From Sphingomonas sp. (GTDB lineage Bacteria > Pseudomonadota > Alphaproteobacteria > Sphingomonadales > Sphingomonadaceae), in the NCBI GenBank assembly GCA_019635535.1, contig JAHBZH010000001.1, forward strand, positions 1,392,995 through 1,456,994: a stretch of DNA of 64,000 bases, written 5' to 3'. Each line of letters starts with the position of its first letter. Position 1 is the first letter of the stretch. The position numbers were made by a program, and so were the translations under genes. Positions 45,927 through 53,684 of the stretch are shown here, piece after piece. The notes below the pieces were generated by a model. It saw only the letters and a list, made by a program, of their open reading frames with translations, was not told where the DNA came from and made no database searches.

Positions 45927-46583
45927 ATGGCAGTTGCAATCCGGCTGGCGCGCGGTGGCGCGAAGAAGCGGCCTTATTACAAGATCGTCGTCGCCGACGC
46001 GCGCAATCCGCGCGACGGCAAGTTCATCGAGCGCGTTGGCAGCTACAATCCGCTGCTCGCCAAGGACAATCCCGAGCGCGTGAAGCTCGATGCCGACCGG
46101 GTGAAGCACTGGCTCTCCGTCGGCGCTCAGCCGACTGACCGTGTCCACCGCTTCCTCGACGCCGCCGGCATTCTGGAGCGCGCCGCGAAGAACAATCCGA
46201 AGAAGGCCGAGCCGGGCGAGAAGGCCAAGGAACGCGCCGAGGAGCGGGCCGCCAAGGAGGCCGAGGCCGCCGCCGCGCCGGCTGAGGAAGCTCCGGTCGA
46301 GGAAGCCGCCACCGAGGCCCCGGCCGAGGAAGTCGTCGCCGAGGAGGCTCCCGCCGTCGAGGAAGCCGCTCCGGCCGAAGAGACTGCCGCCGAGGAAGCG
46401 CCGGCTGAGGAAGCTCCCGCCGAGGCTGCTGCCGAAGAGGCTCCCGCCGCTGAGGAAGCCGCGCCGGCCGAGGAAACGGCCGACGAGGCTCCTGCTGCTG
46501 AGGAGGCTCCGGCCGAAGAAGCTGCCCCCGAAGCCGCTGCCGAAGAGGCTCCCGCCGAGGAAGGCACCGAGAAGGCCGAATAA
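45927..46583 (+). CDS. rpsP: 30S ribosomal protein S16 with long Ala/Glu-rich tail
   Basis: 218 residues, where S16 is usually 80-100. The S16 fold takes the first 80 or so ([35 protein letters not shown] begins it; [19 protein letters not shown] ends it). After a Lys/Arg-rich hinge comes about 130 residues of acidic low-complexity repeats built from [17 protein letters not shown] and similar. The matching DNA (about 46260-46580) is an imperfect 15-24 base repeat, prone to slippage. Extended S16 tails are known in alphaproteobacteria; this one is long. Confidence 0.96.
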   Translation: MAVAIRLARGGAKKRPYYKIVVADARNPRDGKFIERVGSYNPLLAKDNPERVKLDADRVKHWLSVGAQPTDRVHRFLDAAGILERAAKNNPKKAEPGEKAKERAEERAAKEAEAAAAPAEEAPVEEAATEAPAEEVVAEEAPAVEEAAPAEETAAEEAPAEEAPAEAAAEEAPAAEEAAPAEETADEAPAAEEAPAEEAAPEAAAEEAPAEEGTEKAE

Positions 46584-46586
46584 GCC

Positions 46587-47069
46587 TTGTCGGATCGGGT
46601 CATCCTCGCCGCCGTCGCCGGCGCGCACGGCGTCGGCGGCGAGGTGCGCCTGAAGCTCTTTGCCGAGAGCATCGACAGCCTGAAGGTCCACAAAAGGCTG
46701 TTCGCGGGGGAGCGCACGCTCACCCTCAAATCGGTGAAGCCCGGCGGGAAGGCCGCGATCGCACGCTTCGCCGAAATCGCCGATCGGGGCGCCGCCGAGG
46801 CGCTGCGCGGGACGACTCTCTCGGTCGCCCGCGACGAACTGCCCGCGCTGGGCGAGGGCGAATATTATCATGCCGACCTGATCGGACTGCCCTGCGTGGA
46901 TGCGGATGGCGCCGCGCTCGGCACGGTCGTCGCGGTCGAGAATTTCGGCGCGGGCGATCTGCTTGAGATCGAGCGGCCGGACGGCAAGCGCGCGCTGATC
47001 CCCTTCCGTCCCGGCATCGCCGACCTCGCCGAGGGACATATCGTCGCCGATCCCGCTTTTCTGACTTGA
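46587..47069 (+). CDS. rimM: Ribosome maturation factor RimM
   Basis: 160 residues. The N-terminal RimM domain opens with ILAAVAGAHGVGGEVRLKLFAES; the PRC-barrel C-terminus contains EYYHADLIGLPCVDADG and PFRPGIADL. It helps 16S rRNA 3' domain maturation and S19 binding. The start is TTG at 46587, 3 bases after the rpsP stop, so translation is probably coupled to rpsP. Confidence 0.94.
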   Translation: MSDRVILAAVAGAHGVGGEVRLKLFAESIDSLKVHKRLFAGERTLTLKSVKPGGKAAIARFAEIADRGAAEALRGTTLSVARDELPALGEGEYYHADLIGLPCVDADGAALGTVVAVENFGAGDLLEIERPDGKRALIPFRPGIADLAEGHIVADPAFLT

Positions 47070-47118
47070 GGCGACGCTCCGGGCTGGGTTTACTGGCAGG
47101 AAACCCCGGGAGGATCAT

Positions 47119-48630
47119 ATGCGCCGCGCCCTGATTGCCGCTCTGTTGTTCGCGACCGCCACGCCGGCCTGGCCCCAGGCCGCCCGGCCCGCGTCGCCGC
47201 CCGCTTCGGTCGAAAGCCTGGCCCCCGCGCTCGACGGTCCTTTCCGCCAGTTCATGGAGGAGCGTCACGTCCCCGGCCTGGCCTGGGGCATCGTGCAGAA
47301 CGGGCGGCTGGTTCATCTCTCGACGATGGGCGTGCAGGATCTGGAGCAGCGCCGTCCGGTGACGGGCGACAGCACATTCCGCATCGCCTCCATGTCGAAG
47401 GTCTTCACCGCGCTCGCGATCCTGAAGCTGCGCGACGAGGGGCGGCTCTCGCTCGATGCGCTCGCCGAAACCTATGTCCCGGAGCTGCGCAACTGGAGCT
47501 ATCCGACCACGGACTCTCCGCGCATTCGGGTGCGCGACCTTCTGTCCCACACGGGCGGGCTCGTCACCGACAATCCCTGGGGCGATCTGCAGCAGGATCT
47601 GCCGGAGGCGGATTTCACCCGGATTCTGGCCGAAGGCGTGCCGATGAGCCGCGCGCCAGGTACAGCCTTCGAATATTCCAATTTCGGCTATGCCCTGCTC
47701 GGCCGGATCGTCACCAACGTCTCCGGCCGGCCCTATGCCGAGTATATCGAGCAGGAGATCATGCGCCCGCTCGGCATGGCGTCCACTCGCTATGAAGTGG
47801 CGGACTCCCCGCGCGAGCGCCGCGCGCTCGGCTATCGCTGGGAGAATGACGCGCACTCGCTGGAGCGCGACATGGCGCACGGCGCGTTCGGCGCAATGGG
47901 CGGCGTCGAGACCAGCGCGAACGATTATGCCCGCTGGCTCGCCTTCCTCGCCTCCGCCTGGCCGGCGCGCGACGGGCCGGAGGAGGGGCCGGTGCGGCGC
48001 GCCACGGTGCGCGAGCTGGCCCAGGGCCTCAATTTCGCGCGCACGAGCGAGCGGCCGGGCCTCGACGGCGCGCCCGCCTGCCGTTTCGCCGTCGCTTATG
48101 GCATGGGGCTGAGCGCGGCGCAGGATTGCGATCTCGGCCTCCTCCTGTCCCACAGCGGCGGCTATCCGGGCTACGGCTCCTACATGATGGTCCTGCCGGA
48201 TTCGGGCACGGCCCTCTTCGCTTTTGCCAACCGCACCTATGCCGCGCCGATCCCGACGCTGACCCGGACCGCGCTGGAACTGCGCCGCGCGGGTTTCATT
48301 CGTTCGCGTGTGGAGCCGGTCACGCCGGCCCTTGCCGAGGCTTATGCCGGCGCGGGCGCGGCCTGGCGCATGGGCAATCTCGGTCCGGTGGAGAACCGGC
48401 TGGCGATGAACTTCCTGCCCGATCGTTCGGCGGAGAATTGGGCGCGCGAATTCGCGCGGCTGAGCGGAGAGGTGGGCGCCTGCGCCACCGATGCGCCGAT
48501 CACCGCCACCGGCGCGATGTCCGGCACGTTCGAATGGCGCTGCGAACGGGGCATCCTGCAAGGTTATCTGCTGCTCGCCCCGACCAATCCGCCGTCGATC
48601 CAGGAATTGCGCCTCCGCGTCGCGCCTTGA
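47119..48630 (+). CDS. Exported serine hydrolase, class C beta-lactamase/AmpH-like family
   Basis: 503 residues with a signal peptide (about 1-20). The catalytic SxxK is SMSK in FRIASMSKVFTALAI, the Tyr motif is YSN in EYSNFGYALLG, and HSGG stands for the KTG element. The C-terminal 120 residues are a lipocalin-like extension seen in such esterases. Possible roles include peptide, ester or cell-wall hydrolysis; a true beta-lactamase is not implied. It sits between rimM and trmD, genes that are usually neighbours, so it is an insertion in a ribosome-biogenesis operon. RBS GGGAGGATCAT precedes the ATG. Confidence 0.85.
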   Translation: MRRALIAALLFATATPAWPQAARPASPPASVESLAPALDGPFRQFMEERHVPGLAWGIVQNGRLVHLSTMGVQDLEQRRPVTGDSTFRIASMSKVFTALAILKLRDEGRLSLDALAETYVPELRNWSYPTTDSPRIRVRDLLSHTGGLVTDNPWGDLQQDLPEADFTRILAEGVPMSRAPGTAFEYSNFGYALLGRIVTNVSGRPYAEYIEQEIMRPLGMASTRYEVADSPRERRALGYRWENDAHSLERDMAHGAFGAMGGVETSANDYARWLAFLASAWPARDGPEEGPVRRATVRELAQGLNFARTSERPGLDGAPACRFAVAYGMGLSAAQDCDLGLLLSHSGGYPGYGSYMMVLPDSGTALFAFANRTYAAPIPTLTRTALELRRAGFIRSRVEPVTPALAEAYAGAGAAWRMGNLGPVENRLAMNFLPDRSAENWAREFARLSGEVGACATDAPITATGAMSGTFEWRCERGILQGYLLLAPTNPPSIQELRLRVAP

Positions 48631-48648
48631 AGCGACGCCGGGTGCGAT

Positions 48649-48669
48649 GTATATACAGCACGTATATAC
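48649..48669. promoter_or_regulatory. Twin GTATATAC operator of vapBC-like module
   Basis: Two copies of the self-complementary GTATATAC, starts 13 bases apart, lie just upstream of the antitoxin RBS. AbrB-type antitoxins autoregulate through such paired palindromes. Confidence 0.7.
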
Positions 48670-48679
48670 GGAGGCCGAG

Positions 48680-48952
48680 ATGGGCAAGGAATATCGGGCG
48701 AAGATATTCAAGTCGGGCAATTCGCTGGCGCTACGCCTGCCGAAGGAACTTGGCCTTGAGGACGGCGACGATATCGCGATCGCGCGCCATGCAGATGGCA
48801 GTTTGTCCTTCTGGAAGGAGGCCGAAACTCTGAACGTCCTCATGAGCCTTTATGGTGCCTTTTCACCGGGCTTCATGACGGAGGGCAGAGGCGATATCGA
48901 GCAGTCGGATTATGACTGGCGCGAGACCTCCTCGCATGGCCGGGCAGCCTGA
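48680..48952 (+). CDS. vapB: AbrB/MazE-type antitoxin (VapB-like)
   Basis: 90 residues from ATG 48680, chosen because GGAGG lies 5 bases upstream; an earlier ATG at 48647 would place the operator inside the gene. The N-terminal swapped-hairpin DNA-binding domain reads AKIFKSGNSLALRLPKELGLEDGDDI. The C-terminus (SDYDWRETSSHGRAA) should wrap the toxin. It would neutralise the PIN-domain toxin encoded 3 bases downstream and repress its own promoter. Confidence 0.88.
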   Translation: MGKEYRAKIFKSGNSLALRLPKELGLEDGDDIAIARHADGSLSFWKEAETLNVLMSLYGAFSPGFMTEGRGDIEQSDYDWRETSSHGRAA

Positions 48953-48955
48953 CGC

Positions 48956-49348
48956 GTGTATCTGCTCGACACGAATGTGTGCATCGATTTCGCTCTCGCG
49001 CGCAGTGACGCTCTGCGCGACAGGATTCGTGACGGCTTTTCCCGGGGACTTGCCATTTCGACAGTGACACTGGCCGAGCTTCGGGTAGGGGCGCGGCACC
49101 GAGACGCCGATCCTGAAGACGACAAGCGCCTGGACAAGCTGGTGCGTGTGCTGACCGTCCATGATTTCGACGCAGCGGCTGCCGAGGCCTATGGCCGCAT
49201 CGCGCGGCGCATCGGCATCAGACGCCGCAGCTTCGATCGGTTGATCGCAGCCCATGCGGTCTCGCTCGGTTTGACGCTCGTAACGCGGGACGAGGCCGAC
49301 TTCGCCGATGTGCCGGGCCTGAAGGTTGAGAATTGGACGAAAAAGTGA
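48956..49348 (+). CDS. vapC: PIN-domain toxin VapC
   Basis: 130 residues from a GTG at 48956. Acidic PIN-site residues are visible in [10 protein letters not shown] (Asp5), TLAELRVGA (Glu), [10 protein letters not shown] (Asp) and TRDEADF (Asp). VapC toxins are RNases that commonly cut tRNA-fMet or 23S rRNA. The stop codon overlaps the likely GTG start of trmD (GTGA), so toxin and tRNA methyltransferase may be translationally coupled. Confidence 0.9.
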   Translation: MYLLDTNVCIDFALARSDALRDRIRDGFSRGLAISTVTLAELRVGARHRDADPEDDKRLDKLVRVLTVHDFDAAAAEAYGRIARRIGIRRRSFDRLIAAHAVSLGLTLVTRDEADFADVPGLKVENWTKK

Positions 49349-50082
49349 CCTGGCCGGCGACCGTTCTCACCCTCTACCCGGAAATGTTCCCGGGGCCACT
49401 CGGCCTCAGCTTGGCGGGGCGCGCTTTGGAGGACGGCATCTGGTCGCTCGACGCGGTGCAGATCCGCGATTTCGCGACCGACAGGCATCGCTCGGTGGAC
49501 GACACGCCGGCCGGGGGCGGGGCGGGGATGGTGATGCGTGCGGACGTGCTGGCGCGGGCGGTGGACGAGGTGCTGGCGCGGCGGCCGGCGGCGCCGATGC
49601 TGGTCATGACGCCGCGCGGCGCGCCGCTGACGCAGGGCTTCGTGCGCGAGCTGGCCGCCGGTCCCGGCGTCTCGATTCTGTGCGGCCGGTTCGAGGGGAT
49701 CGACGAGCGATTGTTCGAGGCGCGGCCGCTGATTCCGGTGTCGATCGGCGACTATATCCTCTCCGGCGGCGAGATGGGGGCGCTGACCCTGCTCGACGCT
49801 TGCGTTCGCCTCCTTCCCGGGGTAATGGGCGCGGCTTCAAGCGGGGACGAGGAAAGCTTCGAAAGCGGCCTCCTCGAATATCCGCATTATACCCGACCTT
49901 ATGACTGGGAAGGGCGCACGATCCCCGAGGTGCTGCGGTCGGGGGATCATGCGAAAATCTCCGCATGGCGCCAGGCGCAGGCGGAGAAAGAGACACGGCT
50001 AAGGCGGCCGGACCTGATCGCGCGCCACGGGGGCGCGCGAAGGCCACCGCCCTCTGGCGCGCGGCGCGAAGAAGAAGGTTAG
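49345..50082 (+). CDS. trmD: tRNA (guanine-N1)-methyltransferase TrmD
   Basis: 245 residues from GTG 49345 ([17 protein letters not shown]); TTG 49333 in the same frame is an alternative. The trefoil-knot SAM site is visible in [14 protein letters not shown] and [16 protein letters not shown]. It makes m1G37 in tRNAs that read CNN and related codons, preventing frameshifts. The C-terminus is rich in Arg/Pro/Gly. Followed 4 bases later by rplS. Confidence 0.95.
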   Translation: MTWPATVLTLYPEMFPGPLGLSLAGRALEDGIWSLDAVQIRDFATDRHRSVDDTPAGGGAGMVMRADVLARAVDEVLARRPAAPMLVMTPRGAPLTQGFVRELAAGPGVSILCGRFEGIDERLFEARPLIPVSIGDYILSGGEMGALTLLDACVRLLPGVMGAASSGDEESFESGLLEYPHYTRPYDWEGRTIPEVLRSGDHAKISAWRQAQAEKETRLRRPDLIARHGGARRPPPSGARREEEG

Positions 50083-50086
50083 TGAA

Positions 50087-50479
50087 ATGAACCTCATCCA
50101 GACGCTCGAGGCCGAGGCCATCGAGCAGTTCAAGTCGACCAAGTCGATCCCGGAATTCCGCCCGGGCGATACGCTGAAGGTCGGCGTGAAGGTCGTCGAA
50201 GGCGAGCGCACCCGCATCCAGAATTTCGAGGGCGTCTGCATCGCCCGCGCCAACCGGGGGCTGGGCTCCAGCTTCACCGTGCGCAAGATCAGCTTCGGCG
50301 AGGGCGTCGAGCGCGTCTTTCCGCTTTATTCGCCGAACGTGGACTCGATCGAGGTGGTCCGCCGCGGTGCCGTCCGCCGCGCCAAGCTCTATTATCTGCG
50401 CGGCCGCACCGGCAAGGCCGCCCGCATCGCCGAACGGCGCGACCAGCGCCCCGCTGCGACCGAGGCCGCCGAGGGCTGA
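50087..50479 (+). CDS. rplS: 50S ribosomal protein L19
   Basis: 130 residues. The family core is complete: [26 protein letters not shown] and [33 protein letters not shown]. The last 20 residues are an Arg/Ala tail. It sits at the 30S-50S interface. It ends the rpsP-trmD operon; a palindromic element and an intrinsic terminator follow. Confidence 0.97.
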   Translation: MNLIQTLEAEAIEQFKSTKSIPEFRPGDTLKVGVKVVEGERTRIQNFEGVCIARANRGLGSSFTVRKISFGEGVERVFPLYSPNVDSIEVVRRGAVRRAKLYYLRGRTGKAARIAERRDQRPAATEAAEG

Positions 50480-50492
50480 TTTGTTTCCGTCA

Positions 50493-50601
50493 CCCCAGCC
50501 CTTCGACTGCCTGCAAGGCAGGCGCTCAGGATAAACTTCAGCCAAAGGCTGAAGGCTGGGGTCCATACGGAGTCAGCATGGATGCCAGCCTGCGCTGGCA
50601 T
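50493..50601. repeat. REP-like cluster of hairpins after rplS
   Basis: An outer stem (ACCCCAGCC near 50492 with GGCTGGGGT near 50554) encloses CTGCCT-GCA-AGGCAG (50507-50521) and CTTCAGCC-AAA-GGCTGAAG (50536-50554). A further perfect hairpin, ATGCCAGC-CTGC-GCTGGCAT, lies at 50582-50601. The layout is that of an interspersed palindromic repeat. Confidence 0.7.
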
Positions 50602-50610
50602 GACGAATGA

Positions 50611-50645
50611 GGCGGGGAGGACACTGGTCCTTCCCGCCCTTTTCT
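50611..50645 (+). terminator. Intrinsic terminator of the rpsP-rplS operon
   Basis: A 12-base stem (GGCGGGGAGGAC / GTCCTTCCCGCC, one G-T pair) with an ACTG loop, followed by CTTTTCTTT. It ends 28 bases before the next gene's ATG. Confidence 0.85.
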
Positions 50646-50673
50646 TTGCCGCCAGCCCGGCTAGGGTGCCGCC

Positions 50674-52896
50674 ATGCGCACCCTGCTTCCCCTCGCCGCG
50701 ATGATCGCGGCCGCCGCCCCCGTCTCCGCCCAGGCCGAAGAGCTGACGCTCGAGCGGATCGTCGCCAGCCCGTCGCTCTCCGGGCCGACGCCGCGCCTGC
50801 TCAAGCTGTCGCCGGACGGGCGGCTCGCAACCCTGCTGCGCAACCGTGCGGAGGATCGCGAGCGGTTCGACCTGTGGGCGGTGGACACCAGCACCGGCGA
50901 GGCGCGGATGCTCGTGGACAGCGCCCGGGTCGGCACCGGCGCGGCGCTTTCGGAAGAAGAGATGATGCGCCGCGAGCGGGCGCGCCTGGCCGGCGTGCGC
51001 GGCATCGTGTCCTATGACTGGGCGCCGGACGGGCGCTCGATCCTCGTGCCGCTGGACGGCGATCTCTATCTCGCCGGGCTGGACGGCGCGGTGCGGCGGA
51101 TCACCGAGACGGAAGCGACCGAGCTGGACGCGCAGGTGTCGCGCACCGGCCGCTACATCTCCTTCGTGCGCGATCGGGCGCTTTATGTGATCGGCGCCGA
51201 CGGGCGGGGCGAGCGCCGGCTGACCCCGGAGGGTCCGGAGACGGTGAGCTGGGGCTCGGCCGAATTCGTCGCGCAGGAGGAGATGGACCGCCATACCGGC
51301 CACTGGTGGTCGCCGAACGACCGCTATATCGCCCTCGCGCGCGTGGACGAAGCGCCGGTGCGGACCGTCACCCGCACCGCGATCGGCGCGGAGGGCACGC
51401 GCGTCTACGAGCAACGCTATCCGCTGGCCGGCACGCCCAACGCGCTGGTCGAGCTCCATGTGATGCGGCCGGACGGTTCGGGGCGGGTGAAGGTCGATCT
51501 CGGCGCGGAGACGGACATCTATCTCGCTCGCGTGAACTGGACGGCGGACGGCGGCGCGCTGCTCGTCCAGCGCCAGAGCCGCGACCAGAAACGGCTGGAT
51601 CTGCTGCGCGTCGATCCGGCGACGGGGCGTTCGACCGTGCTGTTCACCGAGACGGCGGAGACCTGGCTCAACCTGCACGACAATCTGCGCACGCTGCGCG
51701 ACGGCAGCCTGCTGTGGACCTCCGAGCGATCCGGCTTCTCGCACATCTACCGCTTCCGCGACGGCGAATGGACGCAGCTCACCAGCGGCGAGTGGATGGT
51801 GCGTGACATCCAGGGCGTCGACGAGGCTTCGGGCCGCATCTATTTCACCGGCAATCTCGACACGCCGCTGGAGCAGCATCTCTACTGGATCGACATGAAC
51901 GCCCCGGCCGCGCCGCGGCGCGTGACCGAGGCGGGCTGGTGGAACGCGGCGGCGATGGATCGCGGCGCGACACGGGCGCTGATCACCCGCTCCAATCCCA
52001 GTCAGCCTTCACAGGTCTATCTCGCCGATGCCGCCGGGCAGCGGCTCGCCTGGATCGAGGAGAATCGGCTGGACGAGAACCATCCCTATGCGCCGTTTCG
52101 TGCCAGCCATATCGAACCGGTCTTCGGCACGATCCGCGCGGCGGACGGGACGGAGCTGCATTACCGCATGCTGTCGCCGCCGCGCGAGCCGGGGCGGCGC
52201 TATCCGGTGTTCCTGCACGTCTATGGCGGGCCAGGCGCGGGACGGCAGGTGACGCGGACATGGGGCGCGCTGCAGCAGCAATATCTGGCGCAGCAGGGCT
52301 GGATCGTCTTTTCGATCGACAATCGCGGCACGCCGGAGCGGGGCAAGGCGTTCGAGGACGCGCTCTATCATGCGATGGGGCAGGTCGAGGTGGAGGATCA
52401 ATTGGCCGGCGTGGCCTGGCTGCGGAGCCAGGATTATATCGACGGCGACCGGATCGCGGTCAACGGCTGGTCCTATGGCGGCTATATGGCGCTGCGCCTG
52501 CTCGCCGCCGCGCCGGGCACGTTCCGGGCCGCGGTCTCCGGCGCGCCGGTGACGCGCTGGGATCTCTACGACACCCATTATACCGAGCGCTATCTGGGCA
52601 ATCCGTCGATCGATCCGGCGCCCTATCAGGGCTCCGATGTGGCCCCTGTCGCCGACCGGATCGCGGACAATCTGCTGCTCATTCATGGCATGGCCGACGA
52701 CAATGTGGTTTTCGAGCATACGACGGTGCTGATGGGCGCGCTGCAGGGGCGCGGCCAGCCCTTCGAGACGATGGTCTATCCCGGCGCCACGCACCGGGTG
52801 AGCGGGCCGGGGCGCGAATTGCATCTGTGGCGGACCATCGAGAATTTCCTCAATCGCAATGTACTGAGCGGGGAAGGCCGAGCGCCAGCCCCCTGA
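50674..52896 (+). CDS. Exported dipeptidyl peptidase IV-like serine peptidase (S9B)
   Basis: 740 residues with a signal peptide (about 1-20). The N-terminal beta-propeller (about 30-480) has the double-Glu substrate anchor region near EFVAQEEMDRHTGHWWSP. The C-terminal alpha/beta-hydrolase has the nucleophile in NGWSYGGYMALR, Asp in HGMADDNVV and His in PGATHRVSG. It should release X-Pro or related N-terminal dipeptides from periplasmic peptides. Confidence 0.93.
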   Translation: MRTLLPLAAMIAAAAPVSAQAEELTLERIVASPSLSGPTPRLLKLSPDGRLATLLRNRAEDRERFDLWAVDTSTGEARMLVDSARVGTGAALSEEEMMRRERARLAGVRGIVSYDWAPDGRSILVPLDGDLYLAGLDGAVRRITETEATELDAQVSRTGRYISFVRDRALYVIGADGRGERRLTPEGPETVSWGSAEFVAQEEMDRHTGHWWSPNDRYIALARVDEAPVRTVTRTAIGAEGTRVYEQRYPLAGTPNALVELHVMRPDGSGRVKVDLGAETDIYLARVNWTADGGALLVQRQSRDQKRLDLLRVDPATGRSTVLFTETAETWLNLHDNLRTLRDGSLLWTSERSGFSHIYRFRDGEWTQLTSGEWMVRDIQGVDEASGRIYFTGNLDTPLEQHLYWIDMNAPAAPRRVTEAGWWNAAAMDRGATRALITRSNPSQPSQVYLADAAGQRLAWIEENRLDENHPYAPFRASHIEPVFGTIRAADGTELHYRMLSPPREPGRRYPVFLHVYGGPGAGRQVTRTWGALQQQYLAQQGWIVFSIDNRGTPERGKAFEDALYHAMGQVEVEDQLAGVAWLRSQDYIDGDRIAVNGWSYGGYMALRLLAAAPGTFRAAVSGAPVTRWDLYDTHYTERYLGNPSIDPAPYQGSDVAPVADRIADNLLLIHGMADDNVVFEHTTVLMGALQGRGQPFETMVYPGATHRVSGPGRELHLWRTIENFLNRNVLSGEGRAPAP

Positions 52897-52910
52897 TCCT
52901 CCTCCCTCGC

Positions 52911-52934
52911 CATTCCGGCTCTCGCGCCGGAATG
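52911..52934. repeat. CATTCCGGC hairpin upstream of padR
   Basis: Perfect 9-base arms CATTCCGGC and GCCGGAATG with a 6-base loop, 14 bases after the peptidase stop. No U-run follows, so it is a weak terminator candidate or a repeat fragment. Confidence 0.55.
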
Positions 52935-52957
52935 AGGAGCATGTGCGAAGATGTTTT

Positions 52958-52997
52958 AAGATATATCTTGACTGCATCGAATCAAAAGATATATCTC
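52958..52997. promoter_or_regulatory. Paired AAGATATATCTT operator of the PadR gene
   Basis: A perfect 12-base palindrome AAGATATATCTT (52958-52969) and a near copy AAGATATATCTC (52986-52997), centres 28 bases apart, lie 27 bases before the padR ATG. PadR proteins often repress themselves through such ATATAT-cored sites. Confidence 0.7.
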
Positions 52998-53023
52998 AGC
53001 CTATCTTGGCAGGAGTATCGAAG

Positions 53024-53647
53024 ATGGGTAAGAGATTCAGGATGCAGGGCGAGTGCGGCAAGCGCGCGTTCGAGATTCCGGCGGGCCTGTTCGCCATGGG
53101 GCTTGGCGGCGGCCGCGCGTTCTCGCGCGGCTGGGGCGATTGGGGCGACTGGAGCGGGCGTCGCCATGGCGGCGGGCGCGGGCGGCGCAGGGTGTTCGAT
53201 TCAGGCGAGCTGAGGCTCGTCCTGCTGAAGCTGATCGCCGATCAGCCGCGCCACGGCTACGACCTCATCCGCGCGGTCGAGGAGCTGACCCACGGCGCCT
53301 ATGCGCCGAGCCCGGGCGTGGTCTATCCGACGCTCACTTTGCTGCAGGACATGGATCTGATCGAGGAGCAGGCGACCGAGGGCGCGCGCAAGGCTTTCGC
53401 GGCGACGGCGGAGGGTAAGGCGCATCTTGCCGAGAAGGCGGACGAGGTCGAGGCGCTACTGGCGCGGCTCGAAAGCCTCGGCAGCGACCAGCGCAAGGCC
53501 GGCGGCGCGCCGATCAAGCGCTCGGTCGCCAATCTGCTCCAGGCTCTGTGGCACCGCGCCACCGGCGAGGACATGAGCGACGACAAGCTGCACGAGATCG
53601 CCGCGATCCTCGACGAGGCCGCGCAGAAGATCGAACGGCTGAAATAA
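53024..53647 (+). CDS. PadR-family transcriptional regulator
   Basis: 207 residues. A Gly/Arg/Trp-rich N-terminal extension of about 55 residues (FSRGWGDWGDWSGRRHGGG) precedes the winged helix. The helix shows LRLVLLKLIADQPRHGYDLIRAVEE and SPGVVYPTLTLLQDMDLIEE. A coiled C-terminal dimerisation part follows. PadR proteins repress genes for drug export or phenolic acid stress until a ligand binds. RBS CAGGAG is 9 bases before the ATG. The target beyond itself is unknown; no transporter is adjacent. Confidence 0.9.
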   Translation: MGKRFRMQGECGKRAFEIPAGLFAMGLGGGRAFSRGWGDWGDWSGRRHGGGRGRRRVFDSGELRLVLLKLIADQPRHGYDLIRAVEELTHGAYAPSPGVVYPTLTLLQDMDLIEEQATEGARKAFAATAEGKAHLAEKADEVEALLARLESLGSDQRKAGGAPIKRSVANLLQALWHRATGEDMSDDKLHEIAAILDEAAQKIERLK

Positions 53648-53655
53648 CACCTTTT

Positions 53656-53683
53656 TTCCTCCCCGGCATTGGCCGGGGAGGAA
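53656..53683. terminator. Palindrome between padR and glycosyltransferase gene
   Basis: Perfect 12-base arms TTCCTCCCCGGC and GCCGGGGAGGAA with an ATTG loop, between convergent genes. The plus strand has T6 before the stem. It probably ends transcription on one or both strands; it also shares the CCTCCCC core of the repeat family. Confidence 0.6.
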
Positions 53684-53684
53684 C

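Noticed and set aside
46260..46580. CRISPR-like or tandem-repeat array
   Set aside because: The repeats are coding for the Ala/Glu tail of S16, without spacers of fixed length.
47119..48630. Antibiotic-resistance beta-lactamase
   Set aside because: SxxK, YxN and HSGG occur in many esterases and peptidases; the lipocalin-like tail and context do not support resistance.
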